A DNA stretch of 64,000 bases from Sulfitobacter litoralis (GTDB lineage: Bacteria > Pseudomonadota > Alphaproteobacteria > Rhodobacterales > Rhodobacteraceae): the NCBI RefSeq assembly GCF_900103185.1, contig NZ_FNJD01000001.1, forward strand, positions 124,001 to 188,000, in the 5' to 3' direction. The notes under the pieces were generated by a model. It worked only from the letters and a program-made list of their open reading frames with translations. It ran no database searches and was not told the origin of the DNA. Position 1 is the first letter of the stretch, and each line of letters starts with the position of its first letter. Shown one piece after another: positions 27,569-36,821 of the stretch. Both the position numbers and the translations under genes were made by a program.

Positions 27569-28866
27569 CAGTGACCACCCTCGTCGCCATTGATCAGCTT
27601 GCGGCGCAGCCAGCCCGAAAAGCTGTCCATCGCCATGACCATCAGCACGATCAGCACGATGTAGTAGGTCACCTCTTCCCAGTCCTTCTGGGTGGCAATC
27701 GCCTGGGTCAGCAGCAAACCGATGCCGCCACCGGTGATCGCCCCGATGATCGTCGCGGACCGCGTATTGGATTCAAGGAAATACAGGATCTGGCTCAGCA
27801 GCACCGGCACGATTTGCGGGATCACCCCAAAGCGATAGCGTTGCAGCGGTTTCGCCCCGGTGGAGGTGATGCCTTCGATCTGTTTGCCGTCCACATTCTC
27901 AAGCGCTTCCGAGAACATCTTGCCGAAGGACCCCGTGTCGGTCAGCAGGATCGCCAGTGCCCCCGTCAGCGGCCCCGGCCCAAAGGCCCGCGATAAGACG
28001 ATGGTCCAGATCAGCCCGTCAACCCCGCGCAGAAAGTCGAACATGCGCCGTGCAGCAAAGCGCAAGGACCGCAGCGGGGTAAAGTTCTTGGCGGCCAGAA
28101 ACCCCAGCGGCAAAGCGATGATCGCTGCGCCAAACGTGCCAAGGAATGCCATCAACAACGTCTCGTACAACGCCCAAGCCACATCGCCATGACGCCACAT
28201 GCGGTTGGTCCAGAAATCGTGGAAAATCGCGCCTGCTTCGCCGCTGACCGCGCGCCCCAGCAGTGCAACAGGGCCAAGCCCGTGATAGGGGCTATCGAGC
28301 GTGAAAAAGAACAGCTCCCAGCCGTAGTTGTACTTGAACACCTCGGTCCGGTTGCGGGTGATCGTCAGGCGCCCTGCATCCGTGTTAATCATCACACGGT
28401 TCTTGGATGCGCTGATATAGTCGGGGATATCGCCGGGCGGGAATGTCGCCTGAACGCCGCGCTGTCCCGGTTCGGCCACCACGGTACCATAGCCCGGGAT
28501 GTCATAGGTCACTTGCGGGCCGAAGGTCACGATATGCCCGCCCCCCAGATCAGCAACGGGGCGATCCCCCAGCGTAACCCAGTCAGGGGCCGTACCGGTT
28601 TCATATGCGCCCTTACGCTCGCCTTCGATTGCGATGGAAAACGCGCCGTCACGGTTGTCCTGCGTGACATGGGTTTTGTAGCTATAGGTATCAGACACCA
28701 GCGTGCGGGCGTTGCCGACGTTGATCCGATCCCCCAGCCCCGCAATATCAAAGGCAAAGAAGATATAGACGAAATAGGCCAGCGCAATCAGGGGCAGCGC
28801 CAAAGCGGTCATCCGCTTGCGCGAGAAGTGCACCATCGTCTGGGCGTGAAGGGCGGTCGCGGTCAT
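27568..28866 (-). CDS. phnE: phosphonate ABC transporter permease PhnE (long form)
   Basis: 432 residues. One membrane helix at about 20-40, then an insert of about 150 residues predicted to lie in the periplasm (about 45-195), then the usual five-helix permease core with ALLGTFGAAI-type AFLGTFGAAIIALPLGFLA and the EAA-like loop GITSTGAKPLQRYRFGVIPQ. The long insert is seen in alphaproteobacterial PhnE proteins of this size. It pairs with the shorter permease upstream and overlaps it by 4 bases. Confidence 0.93.
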   Translation of the reverse strand: MTATALHAQTMVHFSRKRMTALALPLIALAYFVYIFFAFDIAGLGDRINVGNARTLVSDTYSYKTHVTQDNRDGAFSIAIEGERKGAYETGTAPDWVTLGDRPVADLGGGHIVTFGPQVTYDIPGYGTVVAEPGQRGVQATFPPGDIPDYISASKNRVMINTDAGRLTITRNRTEVFKYNYGWELFFFTLDSPYHGLGPVALLGRAVSGEAGAIFHDFWTNRMWRHGDVAWALYETLLMAFLGTFGAAIIALPLGFLAAKNFTPLRSLRFAARRMFDFLRGVDGLIWTIVLSRAFGPGPLTGALAILLTDTGSFGKMFSEALENVDGKQIEGITSTGAKPLQRYRFGVIPQIVPVLLSQILYFLESNTRSATIIGAITGGGIGLLLTQAIATQKDWEEVTYYIVLIVLMVMAMDSFSGWLRRKLINGDEGGH

Positions 28867-29747
28867 AGGGTCACCTTTGCACTCGGCAGTCCGTGGGTCA
28901 GACGGTTACGGAAAACGGAAGAAAGCTGATCGACGATCACAATCGTCAGGAACAGCAAAAGGAAGATGGCGGCAGCCTCGTCGAACTTGCCCTGCCCCCA
29001 GCTCATGGTGTTGCGCAGGTCGTAGCCGATGCCCCCTGCCCCGACGAAGCCAAGGATCGCAGAGGCGCGGATGTTGATCTCGAACCGCAGCAGAGCATAG
29101 CTGACGTAGTTCGGGGCCACTTGCGGGATTACCCCCAGCCACATGCGCTGGCTCCAGCTGGCCCCGACAGAGGCAAGACCTTCTACCGGTTTGAGAGAGG
29201 CGTTTTCATTCACCTCGGAAAAGAGCTTACCCAACGCACCGATGGTATGCAGCGCAATGGCAATCATCGCGGGCACTGGCCCGCCGCCCAGCATAAAGAT
29301 CAACACCAGCGCGATGACGATCTCGGGGACGGCGCGCAACAGGTCCAGCACGCGGCGCAAGGGACCGACCAGCCACGGCAGAGGGGCAAGCCCGCGCGTG
29401 ACCATCAGCGACAGAAACAGACCGATCATTGCGCCTAGCAGGGTCGACGCCGCGGCAATATTCACCGTCTCGATCAACGAAGGCAGGTATTTCGCCATAT
29501 ATCCGGGTAAAAGGTGCCCGCGCTCAATCGCTTCGGCGATCACGTCAGCGGGGAAATCGAGAACGTTCGGCAGCCCGTCCCAGAACCCGCCTGCATTGCG
29601 GTCGCCCGCGGTATTAAAGCCGCCCACCAGCAGTGCCACAAAAAGGATCAACAGCACCAGATTCATCCAGCGCTTCGATCTGGCCAGCGCCAGATAGCTG
29701 TCCTGAATCCCTGCTCGGTCGGGGTTGGTATGCGATGTCGCAGTCAT
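28863..29747 (-). CDS. phnE: phosphonate ABC transporter permease PhnE (short form)
   Basis: 294 residues, about six membrane helices, with the EAA-like loop ASVGASWSQRMWLGVIPQV that contacts PhnC. It forms the membrane channel with the long PhnE encoded next to it. It lies 71 bases downstream of phnD, and its stop overlaps the second permease by 4 bases. Confidence 0.93.
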   Translation of the reverse strand: MTATSHTNPDRAGIQDSYLALARSKRWMNLVLLILFVALLVGGFNTAGDRNAGGFWDGLPNVLDFPADVIAEAIERGHLLPGYMAKYLPSLIETVNIAAASTLLGAMIGLFLSLMVTRGLAPLPWLVGPLRRVLDLLRAVPEIVIALVLIFMLGGGPVPAMIAIALHTIGALGKLFSEVNENASLKPVEGLASVGASWSQRMWLGVIPQVAPNYVSYALLRFEINIRASAILGFVGAGGIGYDLRNTMSWGQGKFDEAAAIFLLLFLTIVIVDQLSSVFRNRLTHGLPSAKVTL

Positions 29748-29818
29748 GGGAAGCCTTTACGTAAAAATGCTGACCCCGATGAGGATCGGAGCCAGCGACA
29801 GTGCTTAAATTACTTTAA

Positions 29819-30730
29819 TCAATTCGATTTTGCCTTGCGTGCCTCGATGATCGACACATAGGCGTCATGGGTGATCGGATCGAAACCAAGGCTGTCCCCT
29901 GCGGCAACGCCATAGGTACAGTCGGGATCGGTTTCATACAGGGTGTCCACCAGCGTGGTCATCTTGTCTTTGACGTCCTGCGGCAGATCACTGCGCAAAA
30001 CGACGGGGCCTTCAGGGATCGGCTTAGAGCGCCAGATTTCCACCAGATCGTTCATATCAACCAGCCCCGAATCCACCGCTTTGCGCAGCGCCCCCGAGTT
30101 ATAGCCGTCTTCCCAGTTGCCCTGACCGTCGGCCCAGGTCACCCCTGCGTCGATGTCGCCATTGTTGACCGCAACGATTGTCTGCTCGTGACCGCCGGTG
30201 AATTTGACCTCCCCAAAGTAGCCACCGGACTCCATGGTGATCCCTTCGCCCATCTGCGGGATCTCGATCGACGGGATCAGATAGCCTGAGGTCGAGTTCG
30301 GATCGCCAAAGCCAAAGACCTTGCCCTTGACGCCTTCGAGCTTGGTGATGCCGCTGTCGGCGCGGGCAAACCCGATGGAGTGGTAGCCATAAGACCCGTC
30401 CAGGTTCATTTTAACCAGTACAGGCTCAACCGCTTCGGGGTCTTGCAGATACACCGCCGCATAGCCCGAAGCGCCCAGCCACGCCATGTCCAGCGTGCCG
30501 CCCAGCAGACCCTGAATAACGCCGTTATAGTCGGCAGGGGCGAAAATCTTGGTCGGCACACCCAATGCATCTTCGGTCATGACGCGCATACATTCGTTAG
30601 AATTCATCCGGTCTTGGGCGTTCTCCCCGCCCAGAATACCGATACGGAATTCAGAGATGGCTTCGGCCTGCGCAGCCGCACCCGTCGCAAGGGTTGTCGT
30701 CGCCAGAGCAGCAGCAAGTAACTTGTTCAT
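29819..30730 (-). CDS. phnD: phosphonate ABC transporter substrate-binding protein
   Basis: 303-residue periplasmic binding protein. Signal peptide about 1-25 (MNKLLAAALATTTLATGAAA). The mature protein starts EFRIGILGGENAQDR, followed by YNGVIQGLLGGTLDMAWLG and GHEQTIVAVNNGDIDAGVTW, all typical of PhnD-family phosphonate binders. The frame extends far upstream to 30907, but only ATG 30730 gives a signal peptide and it has a GAGAG ribosome site. It lies between phnC and phnE. Confidence 0.95.
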   Translation of the reverse strand: MNKLLAAALATTTLATGAAAQAEAISEFRIGILGGENAQDRMNSNECMRVMTEDALGVPTKIFAPADYNGVIQGLLGGTLDMAWLGASGYAAVYLQDPEAVEPVLVKMNLDGSYGYHSIGFARADSGITKLEGVKGKVFGFGDPNSTSGYLIPSIEIPQMGEGITMESGGYFGEVKFTGGHEQTIVAVNNGDIDAGVTWADGQGNWEDGYNSGALRKAVDSGLVDMNDLVEIWRSKPIPEGPVVLRSDLPQDVKDKMTTLVDTLYETDPDCTYGVAAGDSLGFDPITHDAYVSIIEARKAKSN

Positions 30731-30800
30731 CGGTCGTCTCTCTTCTTTTGTAGATAGGCCCCCAAGGAACGGAGGCAGGGGTGATAGAAAAAACGAAGGG

Positions 30801-31610
30801 CTATAGCGCCGCCGCCACCTTGGGGCGGGGCTCAAGCGTTTCGATCTGGGTCGATGTCGTTGCTTCGGAAAAGCTGGCATCGGCACCGTAAATGTCGCGC
30901 GCCACACCGGTGGTCAGCTGCGCAGGCGTGCCGTCAAACACGATCCGCCCCTGCCGCATGCCGATGACGCGGTCGCAATAGCGGCGGGCTGTATCCAGCG
31001 TGTGCAGGTTCGCGATCACCATGCGCCCGTCCTGTTCGTGGATGTCGCGCAGCGCCTGCATCACCAGCTGCGCATTCATCGGATCAAGCGAGGCGATGGG
31101 TTCATCCGCGAGGATAATCGTCGGGTCCTGCATAAGCGCGCGCGCAATGGCGACACGTTGCTGCTGCCCGCCCGATAGGGCCTCGGCACGTTTGGGCGCG
31201 TGTTCAGCGATGCCCAGACGATCAAGGATATCAATGGCGTGGACAATGTCGTCTTGGGGAAAGATGTTGAACATCGTCGACAGTGTAGACCGGCGGTTTA
31301 ACGTGCCGTGCAGCACGTTCGACACCACATCCAGCCGGGGCACCAGATTGAACTGCTGAAAGATCATTGCGCAGTGGGATTGCCAGTCACGCTTCTCTGA
31401 TCCGCGCAGCTTGGTGATGTCGCGCCCGTTCACCAGTATCTCGCCCGAGCTGGCGGGGGTCAGACAGTTCATCATCCGCAGCAGCGTCGATTTACCGGCA
31501 CCGGAACTGCCGATGATGCCGATCATCATCGGACGGTCGACGGAAAAGCTCGCTGCGTGAACGGCTGTATTCGCGCCAAATGTTTTCGTGACGGCTTGAA
31601 GCTGAAGCAT
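30801..31610 (-). CDS. phnC: phosphonate ABC transporter ATP-binding protein
   Basis: 269 residues with Walker [12 protein letters not shown], signature [15 protein letters not shown] and Walker [13 protein letters not shown], plus a C-terminal extension of about 40 residues. It energises PhnDEE uptake. First gene of the phnC-D-E-E-acetyltransferase unit; its promoter should lie in 31611-31709, where the dut gene ends from the same strand. Confidence 0.95.
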   Translation of the reverse strand: MLQLQAVTKTFGANTAVHAASFSVDRPMMIGIIGSSGAGKSTLLRMMNCLTPASSGEILVNGRDITKLRGSEKRDWQSHCAMIFQQFNLVPRLDVVSNVLHGTLNRRSTLSTMFNIFPQDDIVHAIDILDRLGIAEHAPKRAEALSGGQQQRVAIARALMQDPTIILADEPIASLDPMNAQLVMQALRDIHEQDGRMVIANLHTLDTARRYCDRVIGMRQGRIVFDGTPAQLTTGVARDIYGADASFSEATTSTQIETLEPRPKVAAAL

Positions 31611-31709
31611 TCGGTTCCCCTTTTTTCGGGAAACCTACGGCTGCATTAAGTCACATTCATTTCAGCTATGTTAAAGTTTCGCGACAGCGCAACCCTTTGC
31701 GATCAGACC

Positions 31710-32159
31710 CTATTTCAGCCCCGTAGAGCCGAATCCCCCGCCGCCCCGTGTCGTGTCCGACAAGGCGTCCACCTCGACACAGTCGTATTGCTGGACCTGT
31801 GCAATAACGGCCTGGGCGATCCGGTCACCGTGCCGCATCACGAAAGGCGCATCCCCCACATAGTACAGCCCGACCATCACCACGCCGCGATAGTCTTCGT
31901 CCACGGTCCCTGGCGCGTTGGGGATTAAAAACCCGTGCTTTAACGCAAGACCGGACCGCGGCCTGATCTGCATCTCGGTCCCGCGGGGCAGCTCCACCGA
32001 AAACCCTATAGAGATCAGGCTGATCTGCCCTTTGACAAATGTTAACGGGCCATCCGGCAGGAATGCGCGCAGGTCCATCCCCGCAGCCCCCGCCGTGGCA
32101 TAAGCCGGAAGCGGCAGGTCATCATTGCCGCTGACACGTTTGAATTTAATCTCCGCCAT
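31710..32159 (-). CDS. dut: dUTP diphosphatase
   Basis: Hydrolyses dUTP to dUMP, keeping uracil out of DNA and feeding dTMP synthesis. 149 residues, the normal trimeric-dUTPase size, with motifs AGMDLRA, RPRSGLALKHG, GTVDEDYRG and the C-terminal RGGGGFGSTG. Adjacent ATGs at 32162 and 32159; GGAG stands 5 bases before the second, which is preferred. It follows coaBC by about 70 bases, the dfp-dut arrangement common in proteobacteria. Confidence 0.96.
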   Translation of the reverse strand: MAEIKFKRVSGNDDLPLPAYATAGAAGMDLRAFLPDGPLTFVKGQISLISIGFSVELPRGTEMQIRPRSGLALKHGFLIPNAPGTVDEDYRGVVMVGLYYVGDAPFVMRHGDRIAQAVIAQVQQYDCVEVDALSDTTRGGGGFGSTGLK

Positions 32160-32229
32160 CATTCGCTCCGCGACGCCCGCTCGGACGTTTTCCAAATGGT
32201 TCAAAATCCTCGCCGAAGGCAAGAAAACT

Positions 32230-33423
32230 CTAGCTTAACGCGTCTGCAATGCGTGCCGCCAACTGCTGCGCCACCTGATCCTTGCCCATGCGCGGCCAGC
32301 TTTCGGCACCCGCGTCCGAAATCAGGGTCACGGCGTTTTCTGCCCCGCCCATAATCCCCGTGGCTGGCGACACATCATTGGCGACAATCCAGTCACAGCC
32401 CTTGCGCAAACGTTTGGCGGTGGCGTTTTCCACCACATCATTGGTCTCGGCGGCAAAGCCCACGACCAGCTGCGGACGCCGTGCGCCTGCTGCGCTGACA
32501 GTCTTGAGAATATCAGGATTTTCCGCAAAGCTCAGCACCGGCAAGCCGTCTTTCGACTTTTTCAACTTTCGGTCGCTGGCGCTAGCCATACGCCAATCGG
32601 CCACAGCTGCCGCAAACACGCCGGCGTCGACGGGCAATGCCGCCTCTACCGCCTCTTGCATCTGCTGTGCCGTTTGCACCCGGATCACCTCTACCCCGTC
32701 GGGGGGGGGCACATCGGCGGGACCGGTGACAAAGATCACATCTGCTCCCAAAGCAGCCAGCGCGCGGGCAATCGCCGTGCCCTGCGCCCCTGACGACCGG
32801 TTCGCGATATAGCGCACAGGATCAATGGGTTCATGCGTCGGGCCAGAGGTCACCAGAATACGCCGGCCCTTCAGCGGGCCATCCGCCAGCTTCGCCTCTA
32901 TTGCCGCAACTATTTCAAGCGGTTCGGACATACGGCCCGGGCCGAATTCCCCGCAGGCCATATCACCGTCGTTGGGCCCGACGACGCTGATGCCATCGCC
33001 GCGCAAAACCGCAAGGTTGCGCTGCGTTGCAGGGTGATCCCACATGCGCACATTCATTGCTGGCGCGACCAACACCGGCGTATCCGTCGCCAACAATAAG
33101 GTAGAGGCCAGATCATTCGCTGCACCCGTCGCCATCTTGGCCATCAGATCAGCCGTGGCAGGGGCGACAACAACCAGATCAGCGACGCGGCTCAGCTGGA
33201 TATGCCCCATCTCTGCCTCGTCACCCAGATCGAATAGGTCACGATACAGCTTTTGCCCCGCCAGCGCAGAGACAGACAAGGGTGTCACGAACTCCTCGCC
33301 CGCGCGGGTTAAAACAGGGGTGACAACAGCACCGCGCTCACGCAGACGGCGGATCAGATCAAGGGATTTGAAGGCGGCAATACCGCCCCCGATTATAAGC
33401 AGAATATGTTTGCCAGCCAGCAT
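32230..33423 (-). CDS. coaBC: bifunctional phosphopantothenoylcysteine decarboxylase/phosphopantothenate-cysteine ligase
   Basis: Two successive steps of coenzyme A synthesis. 397 residues. The FMN-dependent CoaC half starts LAGKHILLIIGGGIAAFK, with PAMNVRMWDHPATQ and active-site Cys in GDMACGEFGPGRM. The CoaB half begins GRRILVTSGPTHEPIDPVRY with NRSSGAQG and the Lys-rich KLKKSKD segment. The frame opens at 33456; ATG 33423 gives the family start. Confidence 0.96.
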   Translation of the reverse strand: MLAGKHILLIIGGGIAAFKSLDLIRRLRERGAVVTPVLTRAGEEFVTPLSVSALAGQKLYRDLFDLGDEAEMGHIQLSRVADLVVVAPATADLMAKMATGAANDLASTLLLATDTPVLVAPAMNVRMWDHPATQRNLAVLRGDGISVVGPNDGDMACGEFGPGRMSEPLEIVAAIEAKLADGPLKGRRILVTSGPTHEPIDPVRYIANRSSGAQGTAIARALAALGADVIFVTGPADVPPPDGVEVIRVQTAQQMQEAVEAALPVDAGVFAAAVADWRMASASDRKLKKSKDGLPVLSFAENPDILKTVSAAGARRPQLVVGFAAETNDVVENATAKRLRKGCDWIVANDVSPATGIMGGAENAVTLISDAGAESWPRMGKDQVAQQLAARIADALS

Positions 33424-33542
33424 GATCGCCCCCATCGTCGGTGTTTGGCCAGACAATAGGGGGGCGGGTCATTTTGCGCCAGCCCGTTCCTGCGCAATGC
33501 GGCGCGGAAGACAGGCCAGTGCTACCGGTACAGACCGCCGGA

Positions 33543-34430
33543 TCACATCAGGAAATGGCGCACCTCGGACGATTGCGTTTCAAGCGTCTTGCGCATCTTA
33601 CCAAATGCAGCAGCCTCAAGCTGGCGTACACGCTCTTTTGACAGGCTCAGCTCTGCGCCAAGGCTTTCCAATGTGCGGGGCTGGTCACGCAATTTGCGTT
33701 CGCGCACGATAAACTGCTCGCGTTCGTTCAGCGCCTGCATCGCCGAGAACAACCAATTGCGCAGCGTCAATGTGTCGTGACTATCCTCGACCCGTTCGGC
33801 AGCTTGCGCGCTATCATCGACCAGCGCATCGATCCATTCGCGGCCCTCGTCCTCGGCAGATTGCGTCGCATTCAAAGAAAAGTCCGATCCCGACAGGCGG
33901 CCTTCCATCATCTCGACGTCATGCATCGGCACGCCAATCTCGGTAGAGATCATCTGCCGCAGCTGGTGGCGATCCAATGTCTCGCCCGCGGCCTGAGCTT
34001 CACGCTCCAACCGCGCCTGGACACGACGCATATTGAAAAACAGGGATTTTTGCGAGGACGTCGACCCGGTACGGACCATCGACCAATTGCGCATGACGTG
34101 ATCTTGAATGCTCGCCTTGATCCACCAAACGGCATAGGTGGAAAAGCGTACCCCGCGATCAGGATCAAACTTGTCGGCGGCTTTCATCAGGCCCAGTCCG
34201 GCCTCTTGAACAAGATCGTTCATCGATGCGCCATAGCGCTTGAATTTACCCGCCATCGAAATAGCTAAGCGCATGTAGGCCGTGATCAGCCGATGCAGTG
34301 CTTGCTCATCACGCTGGTCACGCCAAGCATATGCGAGCCTCAGTTCTGTCTCCGCATCCAAAAGCTCTGCTTTCATTGCGGTGCGGGTCAAAGAAAAGTC
34401 ACGTGATTGCGCAAGCGTCATGATGTCCAT
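33543..34430 (-). CDS. rpoH: RNA polymerase sigma-32 factor, RpoH-II-like
   Basis: 295 residues. Region 2 (YMRLAISMAGKFKRYG, DLVQEAGLGLMKAADKFDPDRGVRFSTYAVWWIKA) and region 4 (ESLGAELSLSKERVRQLEAAAFGKMRK) are intact. The RpoH box region reads SQKSLFFNMRR, closer to the second heat-shock sigma factor (RpoH-II) of Rhodobacterales than to the QRKLFFNLR of RpoH-I. RpoH-II is tied to singlet-oxygen/oxidative stress in Rhodobacter; its role here is inferred by family. Start chosen at the first ATG; MTLAQ at 34421 is possible. Confidence 0.93.
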   Translation of the reverse strand: MDIMTLAQSRDFSLTRTAMKAELLDAETELRLAYAWRDQRDEQALHRLITAYMRLAISMAGKFKRYGASMNDLVQEAGLGLMKAADKFDPDRGVRFSTYAVWWIKASIQDHVMRNWSMVRTGSTSSQKSLFFNMRRVQARLEREAQAAGETLDRHQLRQMISTEIGVPMHDVEMMEGRLSGSDFSLNATQSAEDEGREWIDALVDDSAQAAERVEDSHDTLTLRNWLFSAMQALNEREQFIVRERKLRDQPRTLESLGAELSLSKERVRQLEAAAFGKMRKTLETQSSEVRHFLM

Positions 34431-34601
34431 CCCTACAAACTAGGCACATGTCCTTGCGCCTTTTCATGTAAACGCGGAAAACCGCCAGTTGGTTCACGTG
34501 GATTCGAAAAAGAATTGGCTTTTCGTCCGCTGCCCGCTTTGACTTTGGCGCAGCAACGCTAAATAAATTGCAAACCACCCGCGGCAAAAGGCGCTTTGAT
34601 C

Positions 34602-35183
34602 ATGACAATTTGGCATTGGGTGCGCCACGGCCCGACTCACGAAAAAAACTTTGTCGGCTGGCGCGATGTCCCTGCTGATCTGTCCGATCACGCATTGATC
34701 GCTCGGCTGAACGCCCATCTGCCACAGTCCTCGGTTTTGATCTCCTCCGATCTGATCCGTGCCTCTGCCACGGCCGATACGCTCGCCTCGGACAGCCGAA
34801 TGCGCCTGCCGCACGATCCTGACCTACGCGAGCTTGATTTCGGGCTGTGGGACGGTAAGCACGCCCGCGATGTGTCACAAAGCCATCCGGAGCTCAGCCG
34901 CGCCTACTGGACCACCCCTGGCGATATTGCGGCCCCCGAAGGCGAAAGCTGGAACGACGCGGCCCACCGCATCAACGCAGCCGTTGACCGGATCACCCAA
35001 GCCCACCCGAACACGCACATCATCGCTGTGGCGCATTTCGGCGTGATATTGACCCAAGTCCAACGCGCGCTTGGCGTCGATGCCCATGCCGCGATGGCGC
35101 ATAAGATCGACAACCTCTCTGTCACTGATATTCACATCACGCCACGCGGCTGGGACATTGGCACCATCAACTATCAGGTCTGA
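34602..35183 (+). CDS. histidine phosphatase family protein
   Basis: 193 residues of the phosphoglycerate-mutase-like superfamily. The phosphohistidine motif is WVRHGPTHE (residues 6-14), followed by RELDFGLWDGKHA and the second catalytic His in IAVAHFGVI. The substrate is unknown; candidates in this family include alpha-ribazole phosphate and sugar phosphates. Divergent from rpoH with a 171-base gap. The upstream in-frame TTG at 34596 is ignored in favour of ATG 34602. Confidence 0.85.
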   Translation: MTIWHWVRHGPTHEKNFVGWRDVPADLSDHALIARLNAHLPQSSVLISSDLIRASATADTLASDSRMRLPHDPDLRELDFGLWDGKHARDVSQSHPELSRAYWTTPGDIAAPEGESWNDAAHRINAAVDRITQAHPNTHIIAVAHFGVILTQVQRALGVDAHAAMAHKIDNLSVTDIHITPRGWDIGTINYQV

Positions 35184-35200
35184 CGGTCACCCGCGCCCTG

Positions 35201-35222
35201 CTTCATTTTGCCAAATAAACTC
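35201..35222. repeat. single copy of 22-base dispersed repeat
   Basis: CTTCATTTTGCC-AAA-TAAACTC, identical to the copy at 16507-16528 (opposite orientation) including the next six bases AAATCC. It lies 18 bases after the histidine phosphatase stop. Confidence 0.75.
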
Positions 35223-35306
35223 AAATCCTCCGGTTTCCACATCCGTTAACGCTTCTTAAACACCCCCGCCCTACCCCTGAAGGCACGACAGGACAGCAGG
35301 GGAACA

Positions 35307-36821
35307 ATGGTCGCACGGGCATATACGGTCGCATTCCAAGGCATCGACGCGCGCATCGTCGAGGTGCAATGCGCGCTGTCCGCCGGAATGCCGGCCTTTT
35401 CGATTGTGGGCCTGCCCGACAAAGCGGTGTCAGAAGCACGCGAAAGGGTGCGCGCCGCCCTTGGCGCGATGGCGATTGCCTTGCCCAGCAAACGGATTAC
35501 AATCAATCTCAGCCCTGCCGACCTCCCCAAAGAGGGCAGCCATTTCGACCTTCCCATTGCGCTGGCGTTGTTGGGGGCGATCGATATCCTCCCGCATGAT
35601 GTCATCCAAAGTACCGTTGCTCTAGGCGAACTGTCACTGGACGGCAGCCTGATCCCCGTGATCGGCGCGCTGCCCGCTGCGATGGCAGCTGCGGAAAACG
35701 GGCGCAGCCTGCTCTGCCCCGCCGCCTCCGGGGCCGAAGCCGCTTGGGTGGGCAATGCACAGGTGATCGCGGCCCCGAGCCTCGGCGCAGTCGTGCGTCA
35801 CTTTACCGGACAGTCCCCCCTCCCCGCAGCTACGCCGGGCGAGGTGACACAAAGCCCCAGCCGTCACGACCTGCGCGACGTCAAAGGTCAGGAACGCGCC
35901 AAACGTGCGCTTGAGATTGCGGCAGCGGGGCGGCATCATCTGATGTTCGTCGGCACCCCCGGATCGGGCAAATCCATGTTGGCGGCACGGTTGCCCTCGA
36001 TCCTGCCTGCGCTCACCCCGCAAGAGGCGCTTAGCACCTCTATGATCCATTCGCTGGCGGGGCTGATGGACGATGGGGGCATCTCGCGCGTGCGGCCCTT
36101 TCGCGAACCGCATCACACAGCGTCTATGGCGGCGATTATCGGCGGTGGTCGTCTCGCCAAACCCGGAGAGGTCAGTCTGGCGCATAATGGCGTGTTGTTT
36201 ATGGACGAATTCCCCGAATTCCCCCGCACCGTGCTGGAAACTCTGCGCCAACCGGTTGAGACGGGTGAGGTCATGATCGCCCGTGCGAATGCGCATGTGA
36301 AATACCCGTGCAAATTCATGCTCGTGGCCGCAGCCAACCCCTGCAAATGCGGCTACCTCAGCGATCCGTCCCGCGCCTGCAGCAAGGCCCCCGCTTGTGG
36401 TGAGGATTACATGAGCCGCGTTTCCGGCCCCCTCCGCGACCGGTTTGACCTGCGCATTGATGTACCCCCTGTGGGGTATACGGACCTGGACCTGCCGCCC
36501 AGTGCCGAAGGATCGGCCCACGTGGCCCAGCGTGTCCTTGCCGCACGATGTCGCCAGCACGACCGGTTTGCGGGACATCCCACCGCAACTTTAAACGCCG
36601 ATGCCGAAGGGGGGCTGCTTGAACAGATTGCCACACCTGACACCGAGGCCCGCGCCCTGCTGTCGCGCGCGGCAGAGCGGTTTCATCTATCGGCCCGAGG
36701 GTATCACAGGGTCTTGCGCGTCGCGCGCACCATCGCGGATCTAGAAGGGGTCACTGACGTCCGTAAACCGCATCTTGCCGAAGCGCTCAGCTTTCGTCTG
36801 CCGTCGATGGCACTTGCTTGA
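35307..36821 (+). CDS. comM: YifB/ComM family Mg-chelatase-like AAA+ ATPase
   Basis: 504 residues: N-terminal ChlI-type domain (MVARAYTVAFQGIDARIVEV ... FSIVGLPDKAVSEARERVRAAL), AAA+ core with Walker A VGTPGSGKSMLAARLP and Walker B LFMDEFPEF, a cysteine cluster (NPCKCGYLSDPSRACSKAPAC) and a C-terminal Mg-chelatase domain. Characterised ComM is a helicase promoting branch migration in natural transformation. Whether this strain is competent is not shown. Its 3' end overlaps the convergent esterase gene by 35 bases. Confidence 0.92.
   Translation: MVARAYTVAFQGIDARIVEVQCALSAGMPAFSIVGLPDKAVSEARERVRAALGAMAIALPSKRITINLSPADLPKEGSHFDLPIALALLGAIDILPHDVIQSTVALGELSLDGSLIPVIGALPAAMAAAENGRSLLCPAASGAEAAWVGNAQVIAAPSLGAVVRHFTGQSPLPAATPGEVTQSPSRHDLRDVKGQERAKRALEIAAAGRHHLMFVGTPGSGKSMLAARLPSILPALTPQEALSTSMIHSLAGLMDDGGISRVRPFREPHHTASMAAIIGGGRLAKPGEVSLAHNGVLFMDEFPEFPRTVLETLRQPVETGEVMIARANAHVKYPCKFMLVAAANPCKCGYLSDPSRACSKAPACGEDYMSRVSGPLRDRFDLRIDVPPVGYTDLDLPPSAEGSAHVAQRVLAARCRQHDRFAGHPTATLNADAEGGLLEQIATPDTEARALLSRAAERFHLSARGYHRVLRVARTIADLEGVTDVRKPHLAEALSFRLPSMALA

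Noticed and set aside
19930-31610. Phosphonate gene cluster as a recently acquired island
   Set aside because: No integrase, tRNA, direct repeats or visible composition change at the borders, and the codon usage looks like the surrounding genes.
31669-31687. Possible PhoB (Pho box) site upstream of phnC
   Set aside because: On the minus strand CTGTCGCGAAACTTTAACA has one good CTGTC half but the second 11-base repeat matches poorly. A weight-matrix scan would be needed; not listed as a feature.
33470-33480. TCATTTTGC before coaBC as another copy of the 22-base repeat
   Set aside because: Only nine bases match, and the TAAACTC half is missing.
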